Below, in pieces: positions 5,454 to 7,356 of a stretch of DNA of 7,356 bases; position 1 is the stretch's first letter; each line of letters opens with the position of its first letter. The position numbers were made by a program, and so were the translations under genes. Source of the DNA: Rhodoferax sp. (lineage in GTDB: Bacteria; Pseudomonadota; Gammaproteobacteria; Burkholderiales; Burkholderiaceae_C); NCBI GenBank assembly GCA_020048795.1, contig JAIFMA010000049.1, positions 1 through 7,356 on the forward strand, written 5' to 3'. The notes beneath the pieces were generated by a model. That model was not told the origin of the DNA. It searched no databases and saw only the letters and a list, made by a program, of their open reading frames with translations.

Positions 5454-5705
5454 CGGCAAACCTGGAGGGGGCCAGCTCAATGAGCGGTATGCAACAACGC
5501 AATGCGCCCGTCAAAGCCGCCAGAAGTGGGATATTTGTGATTTCAGCAGCCCTTGCTTGCACCACGCACCCGTGAGCGTCTCTCAAGCGGTCTGGCGTGA
5601 AATGATGAGCCCTGTGGGACGGGGACGAGCGCAGATACGGGCGGCACCGGCGCGGGGTGCCCAGACAAGCAAGCTATAGTTCGCATCTGGGCTGAAGCGC
5701 CTGTC

Positions 5706-5736
5706 TTGACTCAAATCGAATGCCTGGTTGAGTCAA
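5706..5736. repeat. Interrupted palindrome upstream of hppA
   Basis: TTGACTCAA (5706-5714) and TTGAGTCAA (5728-5736) are exact reverse complements separated by 13 bp, ending 37 bp before the hppA ATG. Half-site centres are 22 bp apart, about two helical turns, as for a dimeric regulator. The left arm also resembles a -35 box (TTGACT), but no -10 follows at 16-18 bp. Alternatively it is a hairpin in the 5' leader of the mRNA. Confidence 0.5.
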
Positions 5737-5762
5737 CCCAGCGATTTCACTTCTTATGTCTT

Positions 5763-5768
5763 AAGGAG
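5763..5768 (+). promoter_or_regulatory. Ribosome binding site of hppA
   Basis: AAGGAG five bases before ATG 5774. It selects this start over the later in-frame ATG at residue 16, so the signal-like N-terminal segment is part of the translated protein. Confidence 0.85.
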
Positions 5769-5773
5769 CACTG

Positions 5774-7356
5774 ATGAAGTTTGGACACTCTTCCCTTGGA
5801 TCAGCAGGGCCTGGCGTGATGCGCCGCCTGTTGATGATTTTGCTGTTTTTCGTCGGCACAGCGTCGCTGTCGGCCTTTGCAGCGACTGGCCACACCAGCG
5901 AGGTTGACTTGGTTCTGCCTAACCTCGGCGATGCCTCGCTGATTTCGTTTCTCGGCGGAATGTCAGGCTCGGCGCTGCTTTCTTACGGGTTGCTGGTGTG
6001 CCTGGGCGGCCTGATTTTCGGGGCGGTCATTTACCGCCAGATTCGCGACTTGCCGGTACACCGCACCATGGCCGAGGTCAGCGAGTTGATCTACGAGACC
6101 TGCAAAACTTACATGTTCACGCAAGGCAAGTTCCTGTTGATCCTGCAGGCTTGTACCGCCGTGCTGATGATCGGTTACTTTTATTTCGTCCAGCATCTGC
6201 CGGTATCCGACGTGCTGCTGATCCTGGCCTTTTCCTTGGTCGGTATTGCCGGTTCGTTTGCCGTGGCCTGGTTTGGCATCCGCATCAATACGCTGGCCAA
6301 CAGCCGCACCGCATTCGCCTCGTTGGCGGCCAAACCGTTTCCGGTTTATGCCATCCCGATGAAATCGGGTATCTCGATTGGTATGCTGCTGATTTCGACC
6401 GAACTGCTGATCATGCTGTGCATCCTGCTGTTTGTCTCTCCGGCCATGGCGGGCAAGTGTTTCATTGGTTTTGCCATTGGCGAATCGCTGGGTGCTGCGG
6501 CACTGCGGATTGCCGGGGGCATCTTCACAAAAATCGCCGATATCGGCTCCGACTTGATGAAGATCGAATTTGGCATTCAGGAAGATGATGCGCGTAACCC
6601 CGGCGTGATCGCCGACTGCGTGGGCGACAACGCGGGTGACTCGGTTGGTCCGACAGCCGACGGTTTTGAGACTTACGGCGTGACTGGCGTGGCGCTGATC
6701 ACTTTCATCATGCTCGCCATCCCAGAGCCTGCGGTGCAGGTGCAGTTGCTGGTGTGGCTGTTTGTCATGCGGGTGATGATGATTGTGGCCTCGGGCATAT
6801 CGTATTTTGGCAATGACTTGCTGGCGCGGGCTTTGTATGGCAACAAGCCCCGTTTCAATTTTGAGGCACCGCTGACCTCGCTGGTCTGGATCACCTCGGT
6901 AGTCTCGCTGGTGCTGACCTTTATCGTGTCTTACCTGCTGATGGCGAACTTTGCCGTGGCGGGCAAGGCCTACACCAACCTGTGGTGGCAGCTTTCATTG
7001 ATCATCACGCTCGGAACCCTGGCCGGTGCCATCATTCCCGAGGTCGTCAAGGTGTTTACATCCACTCATTCCAGGCACGTGCGCGAAGTGGTGACCGCCT
7101 CCAAAGCGGGCGGTGCCAGTCTGAATATTCTGTCCGGCATCGTGGCTGGCTACTTTTCTGCCTTCTGGATCGGCGTGATCATCGTCGGTTTGATGTCCGG
7201 CGCCTACATCGTGTCGCAGGACGAGTTGACTGCCGTGATCAACCCCGACCACACCAAGGCGGTCATGATGGCGGCGGTGTTCTCGTTCGGGCTGGTGGCT
7301 TTTGGTTTTCTCGGCATGGGCCCGGTGACGATCGCGGTGGACAGCTACGGCCCGGT
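5774..7356 (+). CDS. hppA: Membrane-bound ion-translocating pyrophosphatase HppA (partial, 3' end outside window)
   Basis: Integral membrane enzyme that hydrolyses pyrophosphate and pumps H+ (in some subfamilies Na+) across the cytoplasmic membrane. The frame is open for 527 codons from ATG 5774; full-length family members usually exceed 660 residues. It shows many hydrophobic helices and the substrate/Mg site block around 251-300: FTKIADIGSDLMKIE, EDDARNPGVIADC, GDNAGDSVG and PTADGFETYGVTG. Usual members read DVGADLVGKVE and GDNVGD..G..ADLFE. Here the first motif is one residue shorter (D256, D260, K263) and the second ends ADGFE, marking a divergent branch. Residues 17-37 form a signal-like hydrophobic segment (ALSAFAA-type end) before the first core helix near 67, so an extra helix or cleaved signal is possible. 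The window stops at AVDSYGP, before the residues that predict K+ dependence. Ion specificity cannot be read here. Confidence 0.93.
   Translation, partial: MKFGHSSLGSAGPGVMRRLLMILLFFVGTASLSAFAATGHTSEVDLVLPNLGDASLISFLGGMSGSALLSYGLLVCLGGLIFGAVIYRQIRDLPVHRTMAEVSELIYETCKTYMFTQGKFLLILQACTAVLMIGYFYFVQHLPVSDVLLILAFSLVGIAGSFAVAWFGIRINTLANSRTAFASLAAKPFPVYAIPMKSGISIGMLLISTELLIMLCILLFVSPAMAGKCFIGFAIGESLGAAALRIAGGIFTKIADIGSDLMKIEFGIQEDDARNPGVIADCVGDNAGDSVGPTADGFETYGVTGVALITFIMLAIPEPAVQVQLLVWLFVMRVMMIVASGISYFGNDLLARALYGNKPRFNFEAPLTSLVWITSVVSLVLTFIVSYLLMANFAVAGKAYTNLWWQLSLIITLGTLAGAIIPEVVKVFTSTHSRHVREVVTASKAGGASLNILSGIVAGYFSAFWIGVIIVGLMSGAYIVSQDELTAVINPDHTKAVMMAAVFSFGLVAFGFLGMGPVTIAVDSYGP

Larger units (their letters stand above)
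5454..5773. other. Intergenic region upstream of hppA without a convincing gene
   Basis: About 320 bp between a minus-strand frame and plus-strand hppA. The plus-strand frame covering 5392-5679 is rich in Arg, Ser and Ala with no structural pattern, and I treat it as spurious. A TATAGT hexamer at 5675-5680 could be a -10 box for hppA, but no good -35 precedes it. GGCACC/GGTGCC (5643-5661) is a short 6-bp hairpin without a T-run. The most distinct element is the palindrome at 5706-5736. No sigma-54 or NifA site was found for the plus strand. Confidence 0.5.

Noticed and set aside
5643..5661. GGCACC/GGTGCC hairpin as a terminator
   Set aside because: Only six base pairs and no T-run on either strand, so it could easily occur by chance in GC-rich DNA.
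5392..5679. 95-codon plus-strand frame upstream of hppA
   Set aside because: Low-complexity Arg/Ser/Ala composition, no ribosome binding site and no recognisable pattern.

Overview
The window is GC-rich proteobacterial DNA from a diazotroph (nitrogen fixer). It most resembles the Burkholderiales (Comamonadaceae / Rhodoferax-like). That placement is inferred from the gene content, the codon use and one short intergenic repeat, not from any marker gene.

Positions 1-5023, all on the minus strand, read as one block of eight genes. In transcription order they are: an unrecognised 202-residue protein, draT, draG, an FmdB-type zinc-ribbon gene, modA, a NifX/NafY-family gene, nifQ and modB (cut by the left edge). 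The joints are tight. The first stop is followed directly by the draT GTG, draT and draG overlap by 8 nt, there are 17 nt before fmdB, nifX and nifQ are closely coupled, and nifQ-modB has a 7-nt gap. The only sizeable gap (122 nt) lies between fmdB and modA. The block joins two jobs. DraT and DraG switch nitrogenase iron protein off and on by ADP-ribosylation. ModA/ModB import molybdate, and NifQ plus the NifX-like protein carry molybdenum and FeMo-co precursors to the nitrogenase cofactor.

Upstream of the first gene, on the same strand, is a good sigma-54 -24/-12 element (5086-5101). A consensus NifA upstream activator site, TGT-N10-ACA, lies at 5194-5209, about 126 bp before the predicted transcript start. 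I infer NifA/RpoN-dependent expression of the operon. A perfect 8-bp inverted repeat touches the -24 element.

Positions 5127-5453 (minus) hold an unrecognised 108-codon frame whose 3' part contains the NifA site, so its C-terminus is doubtful. Positions 5454-5773 contain no convincing gene and hold a 9-bp interrupted palindrome in front of the next gene.

From 5774 to the right edge (plus strand) runs hppA, a membrane-bound ion-pumping pyrophosphatase. It has a divergent catalytic signature and a signal-like N-terminus, and it is cut off after 527 codons.

No rRNA, tRNA, CRISPR array or insertion sequence was seen.
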